Assembly (NCBI RefSeq): GCF_030160295.1 | Contig: NZ_BSOB01000063.1 | Location: 1 to 33,147 of the forward strand | Length of the DNA: 33,147 bases | From: Dyella acidisoli | GTDB taxonomy: Bacteria > Pseudomonadota > Gammaproteobacteria > Xanthomonadales > Rhodanobacteraceae | Direction: 5' to 3' | Shown here: piece by piece, positions 1-7,864 of the stretch | How positions within the stretch are numbered: the first letter of the stretch is position 1 | Layout: every line of letters starts with the position of its first letter | Notes under the pieces: generated by a model | Told to the model about the DNA's origin: nothing | Databases searched by the model: none | The model's input: only the letters and a program-made list of their open reading frames with translations | Made by a program: the position numbers and the translations under genes

Positions 1-118
1 TTTGGGCCCGCAAAGAAAAGTGACCCGGTCGCTTCGCGACCGGAAGCGCCGCAGGCAATGCCACAACAAACGACACACCCAGCTGAGGCGAGACGCTAAT
101 CAGGTCCCAAGGGGAGAG
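1..118. repeat. Left copy of a dispersed repeat, inverted relative to the right end
   Basis: The stretch starts with TTTGGGCCCGCAAAGAAAAG and continues through AGCGCCGCAGGCAATGCC and CCCAGCTGAGGCGAGACGC. The reverse complement of 32735-32860 contains the same blocks in the same order, with scattered mismatches and an indel in the middle, where this copy carries a short GGTCGC/GCGACC hairpin. No coding sequence is credible here. The AAAGAAAAGT block is a kind of intergenic repeat I associate with Xanthomonadales; that part is recollection. Confidence 0.75.
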
Positions 119-250
119 CCAGGGTGGGATGACGCGAGCAAAGCCCGCGCCCTGCAGTGCCCAGACAATTGTCGGGCACTGATTAAAGGTCATCGCAAGA
201 CAGCTTCACCCCAACCCCAACCCTCCCCTACTACACGTAGGGGAGGGAGA
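113..250. repeat. Composite inverted intergenic repeat, copy 1
   Basis: A left module (GGGGAGAGCCAGGGTGGGAT followed by GCGAGCAAAGC) faces a right module (GCTTCACCCCAACCCCAACC, then CCCTCCCC and TAGGGGAGGG around CTACTACACG). The arrangement recurs at 4001-4159 and 26634-26789. The spacer differs in each copy, as expected for paired mobile palindromes. The remaining bases up to 346 show no gene and no clear promoter. Confidence 0.7.
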
Positions 251-346
251 GAAAACCCGCACGCAACCGAAACCGTCCAGCCAAGCACTTACGGGCACAT
301 AGCCGCACTCGCTGCAGCTGTCCCACCCTAGATTGAGGCGCTACGG

Positions 347-1852
347 ATGCTAAGGATTCAGGTCGGCCACTCCTACTTCCTGCGGTACGACCGGAAACAA
401 TGGGAGCGCGGCAAGCCCTATCCCCCGCTTGCGACGATCCAGATCGCCGCGCTGCTGCGGCAGATGGGGCACCGGATCAGCCTGTTCGACGCCATGCTCG
501 CCGAAGGCGTGGAGGACTATGCGGCCACGCTGCACGAGGCAACGCCCGATGTGGTGGTCTTCTACGAAGACAACTTCAACTTCCTGACCAAGATGTGCCT
601 GAGCCGCATGCGTGAAGCGGCCTGCCACATGATCGGCGAAGCACGCGCGCACGGTGCGCGGGTCATCGTGGCCGGCTCCGACGCATCCGACCAGCCAGAG
701 GCCTTTCTCGCTGCAGGCGCGCATGCCGTGCTGATCGGCGAGGGCATCGCGGCGCTGGTCGAATTGATCCAGCGCCTTGAGCGCAATCCGGATATCGACA
801 ACGCCAGTTGGGTTTCCGGCATCACCGGTGTCGCTACGTTGGTGAGCGAGCAAACCCATGTCACGCGCATCGGCGTGGTGCCGCCCGATCCGCGGCTGAC
901 GCTTCGCCCTGCGTGGGATCTGCTCGACATCGATCGCTATCGCAACTTATGGCACGAACGTCATGGCTATTTCAGCCTCAACATGGCGGCCTCGCGCGGC
1001 TGCCCGTTCCGCTGCACATGGTGCGCCAAACCGATCTGGGGCAACCACTACAAACAGCGCAGCGCCGAAGACATGGCTGCGGAGATGACGTACCTGAAAC
1101 GCACCTTCCAGCCCGATCACATCTGGATGGCCGACGACATCTTCGGTTTCCACGTCGACTGGGTGACGGAATTCGCCGAACACCTGCACGTTGCCGACGG
1201 CTCCGTGCCATTCACCATCCAGACGCGTGCCGACCTGATCAGCGAACGCATGGCCGATGCACTGAAGCTGGCTGGCTGTGCGGAAGCGTGGATCGGCGCG
1301 GAAAGCGGCAGCCAGCGTGTGCTGGATGCAATGAACAAAGGCACCAAGGTGCCGGAACTGATCGCCGCACGCGAGCGGCTCGGTAGCCATGGCATACGCG
1401 TCGGCTTCTTCATCCAGCTCGGCTACCTCGGCGAACAATTGGACGACCTGCTAGCAACACGCGAACTGGTAACGCAGGCTGCGCCGGATGATATCGGCGT
1501 GAGCGTTTCCTATCCCCTGCCCGGCACAAAGTTCTACGAACAGGTCAAGGCGCAGCTCGGCAAGAAAACACATTGGGACGACAGCGACGATCTCGCCATG
1601 ATGTTCCGCGGCGCGTACGACTCGGAGTTCTATCGCAGCGTGCGCAACCTGCTGCACGAACAAGTCACGTTGCAGCAATCGCATCAGACGAAAACACCCG
1701 AGCTTTACGACGAAGCATGCGCTGCACTGAATGCGCAATGGGACACGCTGATCGCCAGCGAATACACACACCGTACCGAACACGCCACTTCGCCGATCAC
1801 CACGATTGCCACGATCGCCACACGCCATGTTGCCACCGCTCAGACTCGTTAA
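347..1852 (+). CDS. B12-binding-domain radical SAM protein
   Basis: A 501-residue protein with a probable cobalamin-binding-like Rossmann domain at about residues 25-145, followed by a radical SAM core. The [4Fe-4S] signature CxxxCxxC is at C219, C223 and C226 (CPFRCTWC). IGAES near residue 325 and later segments fit the TIM barrel of this class. No DxHxxG cobalamin-ligand motif is obvious, so B12 dependence is not proven. Such enzymes usually perform radical methylations or rearrangements, often in secondary metabolite or oligosaccharide pathways. The N-terminal KPYPPLATIQIAALL is typical of this subgroup. ATG at 347 has GAGG about nine bases upstream. The next gene overlaps its 3' end, suggesting a two-gene operon. 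I recall a TIGRFAM family of oligosaccharide-associated B12/radical SAM proteins with similar features but cannot verify membership. Substrate unknown. Confidence 0.88.
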   Translation: MLRIQVGHSYFLRYDRKQWERGKPYPPLATIQIAALLRQMGHRISLFDAMLAEGVEDYAATLHEATPDVVVFYEDNFNFLTKMCLSRMREAACHMIGEARAHGARVIVAGSDASDQPEAFLAAGAHAVLIGEGIAALVELIQRLERNPDIDNASWVSGITGVATLVSEQTHVTRIGVVPPDPRLTLRPAWDLLDIDRYRNLWHERHGYFSLNMAASRGCPFRCTWCAKPIWGNHYKQRSAEDMAAEMTYLKRTFQPDHIWMADDIFGFHVDWVTEFAEHLHVADGSVPFTIQTRADLISERMADALKLAGCAEAWIGAESGSQRVLDAMNKGTKVPELIAARERLGSHGIRVGFFIQLGYLGEQLDDLLATRELVTQAAPDDIGVSVSYPLPGTKFYEQVKAQLGKKTHWDDSDDLAMMFRGAYDSEFYRSVRNLLHEQVTLQQSHQTKTPELYDEACAALNAQWDTLIASEYTHRTEHATSPITTIATIATRHVATAQTR

Positions 1853-3032
1853 AGCCGGCCTGCGCCGCACCACTGAAACATTGGCCCAGGAGCTGGCCCG
1901 GCCGGGCAACCCCGCGCCGGATTGGAATGAACTTGAATGGCAATTGGCGTCGGCAGCCGCTGTCGTACACGGTGTATCGCCGTTGCTTTGCCATTATTCG
2001 TCATGGCAAAACCCCGCATGGCGGCGCTTCCTGGAAAGCCAGCGCGAGCACGTCGAATACCGCCATCAGCGCATTGCCGATTTGCTCAGGCGCATCGACG
2101 CCGAAGCACGCTCGGTTGGCTTGGCCATGGTTGCGTTGAAAGGCTCCACGCTGCACGCGATCGGGCTCTACGCACCGGGCGAGCGTCCCATGGCTGACAT
2201 CGATCTACTTGTGCGTGAGGAAGATCGCGAAGCGGCCAGCGTGCTGCTGCAATCGCTGGGTTACGTGGAATCGTTCACGCAATGGAAGCACCGCACGTTC
2301 AAGCCCGTCATCGGCGAGCCTGTCGTTTGCCTGGGCGAGCACCGCGATACGCCCATCAACATCGAGCTGCATACGCGTATCCAGGAACGGCTGCCGATCT
2401 CCACCGTCGACATCACCGACCGCATCTATCCAAGCCAGCCGTCACCGGGCTTGAACCCTTATCCATCGAACGGCGCCTTGATGAGCCATCTGCTGCTGCA
2501 TGCCGCAGGCAATCTCTGCGGGCGCAGCATGCGCCTGATTCATCTCAACGATATTTCCCTGCTGGCCACGCGCATGCTGGCCAGCGACTGGCAAGCACTG
2601 TGGGATGAACACAACGGTGAATCGCCCTGGTGGGCACTGCCGCCGCTGCGCATGGTGGCGCGCTATTACCCCAATGCCATTCCGCGCGCAGTGCTGGAAC
2701 GCATCGAACCCGACTGCACGCCTGTGTTGCGTGCGCTATCGCGCAGGCAGACGCTTACGCAGGTATCGTGCTCAGCGTTGTGGCTTAGCGCCTTGCCCGG
2801 CATCGAGTGGTCGCGCTCGATGCGCGAGGCTGGGCGTTGCGTGAAGAATCGCCTCAAGCCAACTGAAGAGGCTAAGCAGGAGCGTGCTGACATGGTGCGC
2901 ACGCAGGTGTGGCTGCAAGGGCAAAGCTGGGTGACGTTGAAGCATAGCCGTCGCCTGCTTACTTGGCTGACCCGGCCTGTGCCGCGGATGGATACGTTGT
3001 ATGTGGTGCGGGAGGCGTTGGATCACTTCTGA
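1827..3032 (+). CDS. Nucleotidyltransferase-like protein (PF14907 type)
   Basis: About 401 residues. The N-terminal half has the pattern of the uncharacterised nucleotidyltransferase family: ALKGSTLHAIGLY, then RPMADIDLLV (a G..D-x-D-like metal site), then VLLQSLGYVE. The family often sits in exopolysaccharide or peptide-modification clusters; its substrate is unknown. I chose ATG 1827 (MLPPLRLVKAG); an in-frame TTG at 1806 would add seven residues. Either start overlaps the upstream radical SAM gene, so the two are probably translationally coupled. The C-terminal part has no motif I recognise. The stop is followed four bases later by a REP element. Confidence 0.78.
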   Translation: MLPPLRLVKAGLRRTTETLAQELARPGNPAPDWNELEWQLASAAAVVHGVSPLLCHYSSWQNPAWRRFLESQREHVEYRHQRIADLLRRIDAEARSVGLAMVALKGSTLHAIGLYAPGERPMADIDLLVREEDREAASVLLQSLGYVESFTQWKHRTFKPVIGEPVVCLGEHRDTPINIELHTRIQERLPISTVDITDRIYPSQPSPGLNPYPSNGALMSHLLLHAAGNLCGRSMRLIHLNDISLLATRMLASDWQALWDEHNGESPWWALPPLRMVARYYPNAIPRAVLERIEPDCTPVLRALSRRQTLTQVSCSALWLSALPGIEWSRSMREAGRCVKNRLKPTEEAKQERADMVRTQVWLQGQSWVTLKHSRRLLTWLTRPVPRMDTLYVVREALDHF

Positions 3033-3036
3033 GTAC

Positions 3037-3060
3037 GTAGGTTGGAGTGAAAAGCTCAAC
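3037..3060 (+). repeat. REP-like element with GTAGG foot
   Basis: GTAGGTTGGAGTGAAAAGCT followed by CAAC: a GTAG foot and a small imperfect hairpin (GTTGGAG / GCTCAAC). It lies four bases past the stop codon of the preceding gene. It is a diverged form of the elements at 3282-3305 and 16886-16909. Confidence 0.75.
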
Positions 3061-3110
3061 AATCATGCGGCATCAAGTCAGTCGCGTGATGAAGGTCACC
3101 GCTGGGGGGC

Positions 3111-3187
3111 GTCATTCCCGCGCAAGCGGGAATCCATTTTCAAGGATGCATCAGAGCAAGATGGATTCCCGCTTGGGCGGGAATGAC
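3111..3187. repeat. 77-bp palindromic repeat with ATTCCCGC hairpin arms
   Basis: Two 27-base arms (3111-3137 and 3161-3187) are inverted copies matching at 26 of 27 positions. Each arm is itself a small hairpin of the form CCCGC-NNAA-GCGGG flanked by GTCATT and AATCCAT. This resembles the dispersed ATTCCC...GGGAAT repeats of several proteobacteria (for example neisserial dRS3); homology to dRS3 is not claimed. Between this and the next REP, a TTGGGG/CCCCAA hairpin lies near 3236-3254. Confidence 0.75.
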
Positions 3188-3281
3188 GACTGTGAGGTAA
3201 GAGGGACCTTCACGGCGACCTGCATCAGTACATGGATTGGGGGGCAAACCCCAACCTTGCCATGCACACATACATCACGAC

Positions 3282-3305
3282 GTTGGGGTTTTCACCCCAA
3301 CCTAC
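3282..3305 (-). repeat. REP element with GTAGG foot
   Basis: The reverse complement starts GTAGGTTGGGGTGAAAACCC and is identical over 24 bases to the element at 16886-16909 next to the REP-associated transposase. The TAG inside GTAGG is the stop codon of the HAD gene at 3302-3916, so the element directly forms that gene's end. Confidence 0.85.
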
Positions 3306-3916
3306 GCCAGCAATCCCAAATCCACCAAACGCTCGCGCAGCCCCGCCGGATCACGAAACCACCATCCGTGCATGCCAAGCGCCTCGGCCGTCGCCACATT
3401 GCGCGATGAATCATCGATATATAGCGCCGTCGCCGGATCAACCGCATAGCGTTGAAGCAATCGCTGATAAATACGCGGATCAGGCTTCACCAACTGCTCC
3501 TCGCCGGATACCACGATGCCTTCGAACCATTGCAGGAACGGATACATCTGCCGCGCGATGGGAAAGGTCTCCTGCGACCAGTTGGTGAGCGCCAGCACGC
3601 GCACGCCGCGCGCCTTGAGATCCGCCAACACCGCCACGCTGCCGTCGATCGGGCCGAGCAGCGTTTCTTTCCAGCGCAGGTGGTAGGCGTCGATCAACTC
3701 GGCGTGTTCGGGGAAGCGCGCGCGAAGCACGGCCGTGGCTTCGCTCCATGGCCGCCCTGCATCCTGTCGTTCGTTCCACTCGCTGTTGCAGACTTCGCGC
3801 AGGAACCATTCCATGCGTTGTTCATCTTCGATCAGCTGGCGATAGAGTTGGCGTGGGTCCCAGCCGATCAAAACGTTGCCGAGGTCGAAGATAACGGTGT
3901 TGATAGGCTTGCGCAT
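3302..3916 (-). CDS. HAD-superfamily phosphatase (YihX/haloacid dehalogenase-like)
   Basis: A 204-residue HAD-like hydrolase. Motif I is FDLGNVLIGWD at residues 9-19, where the second position after the nucleophile Asp is Gly rather than the usual Asp, as in YihX-type proteins. Motif II is LALTNWS, motif III is the Lys of LVKPDPRIY, and motif IV is YIDDSSRN. A cap of about 80 residues between motifs I and II fits subclass I. Likely a phosphatase on a small sugar phosphate or similar; substrate unproven. ATG 3916 gives the usual family start; earlier in-frame starts would add residues encoded by intergenic repeats. It stands alone. Its TAG stop lies within a REP element. Confidence 0.88.
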   Translation of the reverse strand: MRKPINTVIFDLGNVLIGWDPRQLYRQLIEDEQRMEWFLREVCNSEWNERQDAGRPWSEATAVLRARFPEHAELIDAYHLRWKETLLGPIDGSVAVLADLKARGVRVLALTNWSQETFPIARQMYPFLQWFEGIVVSGEEQLVKPDPRIYQRLLQRYAVDPATALYIDDSSRNVATAEALGMHGWWFRDPAGLRERLVDLGLLA

Positions 3917-4000
3917 GCGTGCTCTGAAAGGAATGACTCGTGCGTTGGTGTGTAAATCCCAACGTTGCCATATGTCTACATCGCTATGCGAGATGCAGTT

Positions 4001-4159
4001 CCCTCCCCTGCTTGCAAGGGGAGGGTTAGGGTGGGGTGGCGCGAGCAAAGCTCGCATCCGGCTTAGGCCGTAATCGTAATGATATACGGCACGATCAAAC
4101 ATCCACGCGAGCTTGCTTCACCCCACCCCAGCCCTCCCCTACTACACGTAGGGGAGGGA
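4001..4159. repeat. Composite inverted intergenic repeat, copy 2
   Basis: The left module (CCCTCCCCTGCTTGCAAGGG, GAGGGTTAGGGTGGGGTG, GCGAGCAAAGCTCGC) and the right module (GCGAGCTTGCTTCACCCCAC, CCCAGCCCTCCCC, TAGGGGAGGG) are inverted versions of each other around a spacer of about 50 bases. It lies between the HAD gene's start and the autotransporter's end, so it could act as a transcription barrier for the autotransporter mRNA. Confidence 0.75.
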
Positions 4160-4180
4160 GCGCGCATGCCGCCACATCGG

Positions 4181-7100
4181 CTAGAAACTCAACCGCACGC
4201 CTGCACTCGCACGCCATCCACCCGCCACCGCATCAGCCCTGGATGTATGCCCCGCTTCCGCAAACACACTCCAACGCCCGGCTAGCGCAACATGCCCACC
4301 TACCGCTACTTCACCTGTCGTGGCACGCCGCGACGGCATCGTCACCGGCACGGAGCCGCCATCGAGCGTAGCGGTAATGTCCGGCCGACTGCCTGCCGTG
4401 TGCACCACCGCCACGCGCGTATACACGTCGCCGGTGATTACGGGCGAAAGGAAAAACGTCTTGCCGGCCAGCACACCAGCACGTGACAAAAGGGTGTGGC
4501 TCTGATTCACGTCGAACTGGACATCGCTGCTGGCGGTATAGCGGCTGCGGCCGATCGAGCCGTATGCAGCTTGCACTTGCGGTTCGATATAGCCACCCCG
4601 CGCACCTTGAAAACGGTAGCCCGCACGCACGGAGACGCTTGCCGCCGTGGAACCGTAGTGGCCGGACGTCGTACCAAACGCATCCGACGATGAATAGTTG
4701 TTGCGTAATTGCCCGGCACGCACCACCGCGTCGGCGAACAGGCCTTGGCCGGAATTCCACGTGTTATAGACACCGATCGAATCGTCACGCAAGTCCGCTT
4801 TGCCGTCCTGCAGATCGGCGTGCGACTGCGTATGCGTGTAAACCAAACCAATCGCGTCGCGTCCGCCATCGAATGCCAATTGGCGTTCTGCACCGACCGA
4901 CACATTGACCTGGTTTTGCCGGTAGGTGCGACCATCGCTACTGCTTCCGTTGAAGTCGCTGCCATCTGTATCCACCCACAGGCCGGATACGCTGGAGGCG
5001 TCGCTCAAACGCAGCGATTCGCTGTGACGAGACACCGCCTGCTCATCGATCTGCCAAATGTTCGACATGGCGAGCGCTGCATCGCCCGCCACCAGCACAC
5101 CGGTGGAAGGCGTTACTGCCACCGTGCCGCCGCTCAGCGTGGTAGTGCTGCTGGTCGTGGTTGTTGCGGCTTGCGTCGTCGAACTGCTGCTCGTGCTGGA
5201 CGCACCGGTACTCGTCACGCTGGATGTACTTGTAGCCGTAGAGCCGCTCGACGTACTTGAAGCACTGGTTCCGCTTGAACTGGTCGAGGTAGACGTGCTG
5301 GATGTCCCCGACGTGCCAGACGTATTGCCTGTTGTCGAGCTGGTCGTCGAACCCGTTGTCGAACTGCTCCCCGTACTGGCCGTCGTGCCCACACCCGTAG
5401 TGCTGGTACCGTTACCGAGAATATCGATGCCGGTGAGCAAAATCTGCTTGTGATTGGCGCTCAAGCTGACCACAGGCACGTAGGAAAAGCGCACCAGCGC
5501 ATTCTCATAAGTGGTACCCCATTGGCTGGTCAATCCGGCAACACTCAGGAAGCTCGCCGTGCCACTCGCAGCTGAACTGGCGTCGACGATTACGATCGGG
5601 CTCGAAGCCGCGATCGTCACGCCCTTCTGAATCACCGTGGCATTGACCCACGACGTACTGTCGAGCACCGGATCGTAAGCGATGCGAACGTCCTGCTTGC
5701 CCTGTGCAGTGAACGACTTGATACCGCTACCGAACACTACCTTGTCCGCCTGCCCGCCACGGATATTGCTGAGCAAGGTAAATACCGCACCATCGGAAAG
5801 ATTCACGCTGGCGCCGTTGCTACTCGTGCTGCCGACCTGCAGGGTACGCAAGCTGTAGGAAGGCACACTGCCACGCGAGAACGCACCCCAGCTTGCCGCC
5901 ATGTCGATCGCACTGCCGGAACCAAGAACAAGGCTACCGGAACCGAAATCCGTGGAGAGCGTACCGGTACCGGTGGGAATCCAACTTGCCCCATTCGTAA
6001 ACGAGAGTTTCGCGATGCCGCTCTGCGTATAGCCAAGCACCAGGCCTTTCAGATACGAGGTGCTGGTATCGAAGTTCAGTGTGGTCGTGCCGTTGTATAC
6101 GGTGCCGGCGGAATCCGTCACGCTGCCAGTCAATACATCGCCGTCGACGTTTACCGATTGATTGCCTGCCTGATTGGCCGTAACGGTGGCGTTGTTCCCG
6201 GTTGTTGCGACGTTCCAGATCGCATATCGGTGTCCCGTTCCGCTGGTGGTTTCAGCGACATCCAGACCGCCCGCAAACGTCACGCTGCCGCCGCTGTTCA
6301 GTACGCCATACACGTTGCAAGTCGAGCAACTCGTACTCGCGCGCAATGTTGCTGTCTTGCCGATATTGGTGAATGACACCACACCGTTGTTGTTGATCGC
6401 ATAGTCTTCGGTGGTCGCCGACACATTGACGTTCGCCGCACCGGCAAAGGTCATGAAGCCGCCCATGCCGTACAGATTGCTCAAGCCGGTAGGGTTGCCG
6501 AACGGCACGTAACCAGTGGTATTGGTGACCGATACAGTGAGATCGCCGCCGACATAAGTCCGCGCAGTGCGAAAGGTATTGTCGATGCCGTACGCGGAGC
6601 GCGGCCCGTTGGCCGTGATGGAAGCGTTGCCGGAAATCCCCAGATTGCCCTGGTTACGGATGCCCATCACAGTGGACCCGTTCGACGTGGCCGTCAGCAA
6701 CAGGTTGCCATTGATGGTGAGCTTGGAATTTTGGTTATCGTTGTAGATGCCATGCACGTTGTCGCTGGGCCAGATGCCGTAACCCACCACCGTGGCATTG
6801 CCATTGATGACAACGCTGCTGCGCCCGCCGCCGGAGTTATAGATGGCGGCAGTGGACGAGCCGCGCGCCTGTGCGGTGAAGGATGCGTTGCCGTTGAAAG
6901 TGACCTGCCCCTGGTATACCCACAATGCCTGCGAATAACCCGGTGTGTGTGTGGTGATGGAAGTCGTGCCGTTGAAGGTGGCCGTGCCCTGGTAGACGCG
7001 GACGCCGGTGGCGTCGCTGTTCAAGGTGTCATCCGCTTGCGCGTAGATGGTGCTATTGCCGTTGACGGTAAGGTTGGCACCGCTCTGCACGTTGATCGTA

Positions 7101-7576
7101 TCGACTTCGCCCCAGGACCCAACTGCCGGGCGCTTGGCCGTGAAATCCAACTGCCCCGCGCCGTTCGTGCCTGCTTGCAGAATCACCTTTGGACTGCTGT
7201 TCACCAGGTCGACGCTGTAGACGTTGGCGCCGCTGCCCGTCGTGCTGATGCTGTCGCCGCTGGCGAAGCTGTAGACCAGGTTGCCGCTGGTATCCGTGGA
7301 TTTGCTGTATTGCGTATCGGACGAGGTTCCGGTCAGCGTAGTGGTGTATGTCGTCGGTGCAGACTTCGCCTTGCTGACGGTCAACGCGGCAAAGGTCGCC
7401 AGAATCGAAATCGGTATCGCTTTGCGACGCTGGCGCGACCTCAATCGTTTCATCGCCTCGGCATAATTGGCTTCGACAGAAAGCTGCCAGGCATCAGGGA
7501 GCTGCGCAAACAGATACGGCTGCCTGCGGTAATACCGCCACAGCTCGATGCTCGATGCGTCGATTTTTTTGCTCAC
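4181..7576 (-). CDS. Classical (type Va) autotransporter with Ser/Thr-rich linker
   Basis: About 1131 residues. The start is followed by about 50 hydrophilic, Arg-rich residues and a hydrophobic stretch (AIPISILATFAALTV, about 53-67), giving an unusually long signal region that may slow Sec export. The passenger (about 75-715) is rich in repeating 'VNGNSTIYA', 'FNGNASFTA', 'INGNATVVG' units and should form a beta-helix; no catalytic motif is recognised. Residues about 719-815 are a linker almost wholly of Ser, Thr and Gly. A barrel domain (about 850-1131) of alternating strands ends in SAGVRLSF with the terminal Phe expected for BAM assembly. I chose GTG 7576 because AGGGGA lies 7 bases upstream; a TTG 69 bases further out lacks this. 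Likely a surface adhesin or biofilm factor; function not shown. Confidence 0.87.
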   Translation of the reverse strand: MSKKIDASSIELWRYYRRQPYLFAQLPDAWQLSVEANYAEAMKRLRSRQRRKAIPISILATFAALTVSKAKSAPTTYTTTLTGTSSDTQYSKSTDTSGNLVYSFASGDSISTTGSGANVYSVDLVNSSPKVILQAGTNGAGQLDFTAKRPAVGSWGEVDTINVQSGANLTVNGNSTIYAQADDTLNSDATGVRVYQGTATFNGTTSITTHTPGYSQALWVYQGQVTFNGNASFTAQARGSSTAAIYNSGGGRSSVVINGNATVVGYGIWPSDNVHGIYNDNQNSKLTINGNLLLTATSNGSTVMGIRNQGNLGISGNASITANGPRSAYGIDNTFRTARTYVGGDLTVSVTNTTGYVPFGNPTGLSNLYGMGGFMTFAGAANVNVSATTEDYAINNNGVVSFTNIGKTATLRASTSCSTCNVYGVLNSGGSVTFAGGLDVAETTSGTGHRYAIWNVATTGNNATVTANQAGNQSVNVDGDVLTGSVTDSAGTVYNGTTTLNFDTSTSYLKGLVLGYTQSGIAKLSFTNGASWIPTGTGTLSTDFGSGSLVLGSGSAIDMAASWGAFSRGSVPSYSLRTLQVGSTSSNGASVNLSDGAVFTLLSNIRGGQADKVVFGSGIKSFTAQGKQDVRIAYDPVLDSTSWVNATVIQKGVTIAASSPIVIVDASSAASGTASFLSVAGLTSQWGTTYENALVRFSYVPVVSLSANHKQILLTGIDILGNGTSTTGVGTTASTGSSSTTGSTTSSTTGNTSGTSGTSSTSTSTSSSGTSASSTSSGSTATSTSSVTSTGASSTSSSSTTQAATTTTSSTTTLSGGTVAVTPSTGVLVAGDAALAMSNIWQIDEQAVSRHSESLRLSDASSVSGLWVDTDGSDFNGSSSDGRTYRQNQVNVSVGAERQLAFDGGRDAIGLVYTHTQSHADLQDGKADLRDDSIGVYNTWNSGQGLFADAVVRAGQLRNNYSSSDAFGTTSGHYGSTAASVSVRAGYRFQGARGGYIEPQVQAAYGSIGRSRYTASSDVQFDVNQSHTLLSRAGVLAGKTFFLSPVITGDVYTRVAVVHTAGSRPDITATLDGGSVPVTMPSRRATTGEVAVGGHVALAGRWSVFAEAGHTSRADAVAGGWRASAGVRLSF

Positions 7577-7582
7577 CGTATT

Positions 7583-7589
7583 GTCCCCT
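7583..7589 (-). promoter_or_regulatory. Ribosome binding site deciding the GTG start
   Basis: On the minus strand AGGGGAC ends six bases before GTG 7576. This is the best Shine-Dalgarno near the 5' end of the autotransporter gene and supports the GTG start over the upstream TTG at 7645. Confidence 0.6.
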
Positions 7590-7780
7590 GTATGCGGACG
7601 ATCACCGCCGGCCGTAGGCCATCGAGCAGTTCGTTCGTAACGCAATGGTGCGCATCTGGGCGGGATTCAGCGATGTCATTTCAGGACATGCGTGCGCACT
7701 CTTGACAGAGTTCCCGCGCGAAAGACGTTAGATGTGAAACCAATCACACTGCACCTTTCGGCCGTACGCAATCAATGTAC

Positions 7781-7818
7781 GTTGGGTTACCCCGGACTTG
7801 ATCCCGGGGTAACCCAAC
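7781..7818. repeat. Strong 15-bp hairpin
   Basis: GTTGGGTTACCCCGG (7781-7795) pairs perfectly with CCGGGGTAACCCAAC (7804-7818) around an 8-base loop. It sits downstream of the operon that ends at 7861, where it could stabilise the mRNA 3' end or terminate it. No T run follows on the minus strand, so I do not call it an intrinsic terminator. Confidence 0.7.
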
Positions 7819-7834
7819 ATGTTCCAACGGCATT

Positions 7835-7864
7835 GTTGGGTTACGCTGCGCTAGCCCAACCTAC
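7835..7864 (-). repeat. REP element with GTAGG foot
   Basis: The reverse complement begins GTAGGTTGGGCTAGCGCAGC and closes with GTAACCCAAC, a GTAG foot plus imperfect hairpin. TAG within the foot is the stop codon of the glycosyltransferase at 7861-8970, as for the HAD gene. Confidence 0.8.

Noticed and set aside
2-331. Plus-strand open frame at the left edge
   Set aside because: It runs through two repeat families and has no recognisable domain or ribosome binding site.
5058-5453. Plus-strand Val/Leu-rich frame opposite the first autotransporter
   Set aside because: It is the antisense image of the Ser/Thr-rich linker (low complexity), not a separate gene.
6731-7705. Long plus-strand frame of 324 codons
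   Set aside because: It lies antisense to the well-supported autotransporter; long antisense frames are expected in high-GC coding DNA.
7702-7731. TTGACA with a TTAGAT-like hexamer about 18 bases downstream, plus strand
   Set aside because: No plus-strand gene follows; it points into the 3' end of the leftward glycosyltransferase gene.
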